Shown here: one piece after another, positions 5,705-5,814 of the stretch
Numbering within the stretch: position 1 is the first letter of the stretch
How the letters are laid out: each line of letters begins with the position of its first letter
DNA from: Bacilli bacterium
GTDB taxonomy: Bacteria > Bacillota_I > Bacilli_A > RFN20 > CAG-826
Length of the DNA stretch: 5,814 bases
Direction: 5' to 3'
Assembly (NCBI GenBank): GCA_024693415.1
Contig: JAILKX010000095.1
Span: 1 to 5,814 of the forward strand
Translations under genes and position numbers: made by a program
Notes under the pieces: generated by a model
Seen by the model: only the letters and a program-made list of their open reading frames with translations
What the model was told of the DNA's origin: nothing
Database searches by the model: none

Positions 5705-5814
5705 CGGCAATGCCCTTGCAGGGCGCATTCCTCGCAGCTAGGCTTCTGCGCATGGCAGATCTCCCGCCCAAACCAGATCAATTGGTGATGGAGGGGGATC
5801 CATTTTTCTTTGGG
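5668..5814 (-). CDS. nth: Endonuclease III, C-terminal 48 residues (cut by window edge)
   Basis: Endonuclease III is a DNA glycosylase/AP lyase that removes oxidised pyrimidines in base excision repair. The frame entering at 5814 is open without a break to a TAG at 5668-5670. It encodes LHHQLIWFGREIC, the usual lead-in to the iron-sulfur site, then four cysteines spaced Cys20-x6-Cys27-x2-Cys30-x5-Cys36 (numbered from the window edge). That is the exact 4Fe-4S loop spacing of Nth. A short basic tail, KKASSKTGK, ends the protein. The rest lies outside the window, including the helix-hairpin-helix and the catalytic Lys and Asp. The last 37 bases overlap the 3' end of recU on the opposite strand. 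In B. subtilis nth lies near recU too, but in a dnaD-nth-ypoC-ponA-recU order. MutY has a similar cluster but a longer C-terminal domain after it, so Nth is preferred. Confidence 0.93.
   Translation of the reverse strand, partial: PKEKWIPLHHQLIWFGREICHAQKPSCEECALQGHCRYFKKASSKTGK

Noticed and set aside
1..5814. Mycoplasma-type code with TGA as tryptophan
   Set aside because: pgsA, gpsB and the exonuclease gene all end at TGA in the positions expected from family lengths, two of them in ATGA overlaps, and tryptophan is encoded by TGG.
1..5814. Mobile element, CRISPR array, tRNA or defence system
   Set aside because: I saw no transposase, integrase, terminal repeats, regularly spaced repeats or tRNA-like folds. 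Every gene belongs to a conserved housekeeping or repair family.

Overview
The window looks like the chromosome of a member of the Bacillota, probably class Bacilli in the broad sense. Four things point there: a RecU-type Holliday junction resolvase, a GpsB division protein, RNase Y, and an RNase P RNA of the Bacillus type (class B). Coding DNA is fairly GC-rich and intergenic DNA is AT-rich. Three genes (pgsA, gpsB and the exonuclease gene) end in TGA, so the standard bacterial code applies and the Mycoplasma code does not. A GC-rich uncultured relative of the Mollicutes or Erysipelotrichia would fit the compact layout, but that placement is inference.

Layout. The left two thirds is read on the minus strand, in the order gpsB, rnpB (RNase P RNA), pgsA, cinA (PncC domain only), recA, a strong intrinsic terminator, a roughly 330-base regulatory gap, then rny, which is cut by the left edge. 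On the right, an exonuclease gene and recU form a two-gene plus-strand operon diverging from gpsB across about 80 bases. At the right edge is the C-terminal end of an endonuclease III gene (nth) on the minus strand. It carries a complete 4Fe-4S cysteine motif and overlaps the recU 3' end convergently by 37 bases.

How it works together. recA, recU, the DEDDh exonuclease and nth all concern recombination or DNA repair. gpsB and pgsA serve division, wall and membrane synthesis, and rnpB and rny serve RNA maturation and decay. In Bacillus subtilis, gpsB/rnpB/recU/nth and pgsA/cinA/recA/rny are two separate conserved neighbourhoods; here they are joined at the rnpB-pgsA junction. The RNA sits with almost no spare sequence between the gpsB stop and the pgsA ribosome binding site.

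The best regulatory signals are a TTGAAT-N17-TATAAT promoter for gpsB whose -10 box lies inside a perfect palindrome, and a cluster of three inverted repeats upstream of rny. I see no mobile element, CRISPR array, tRNA or defence system. The genes are conserved housekeeping genes, and the interest lies in their arrangement, the reduced RNase P RNA and the candidate operators.
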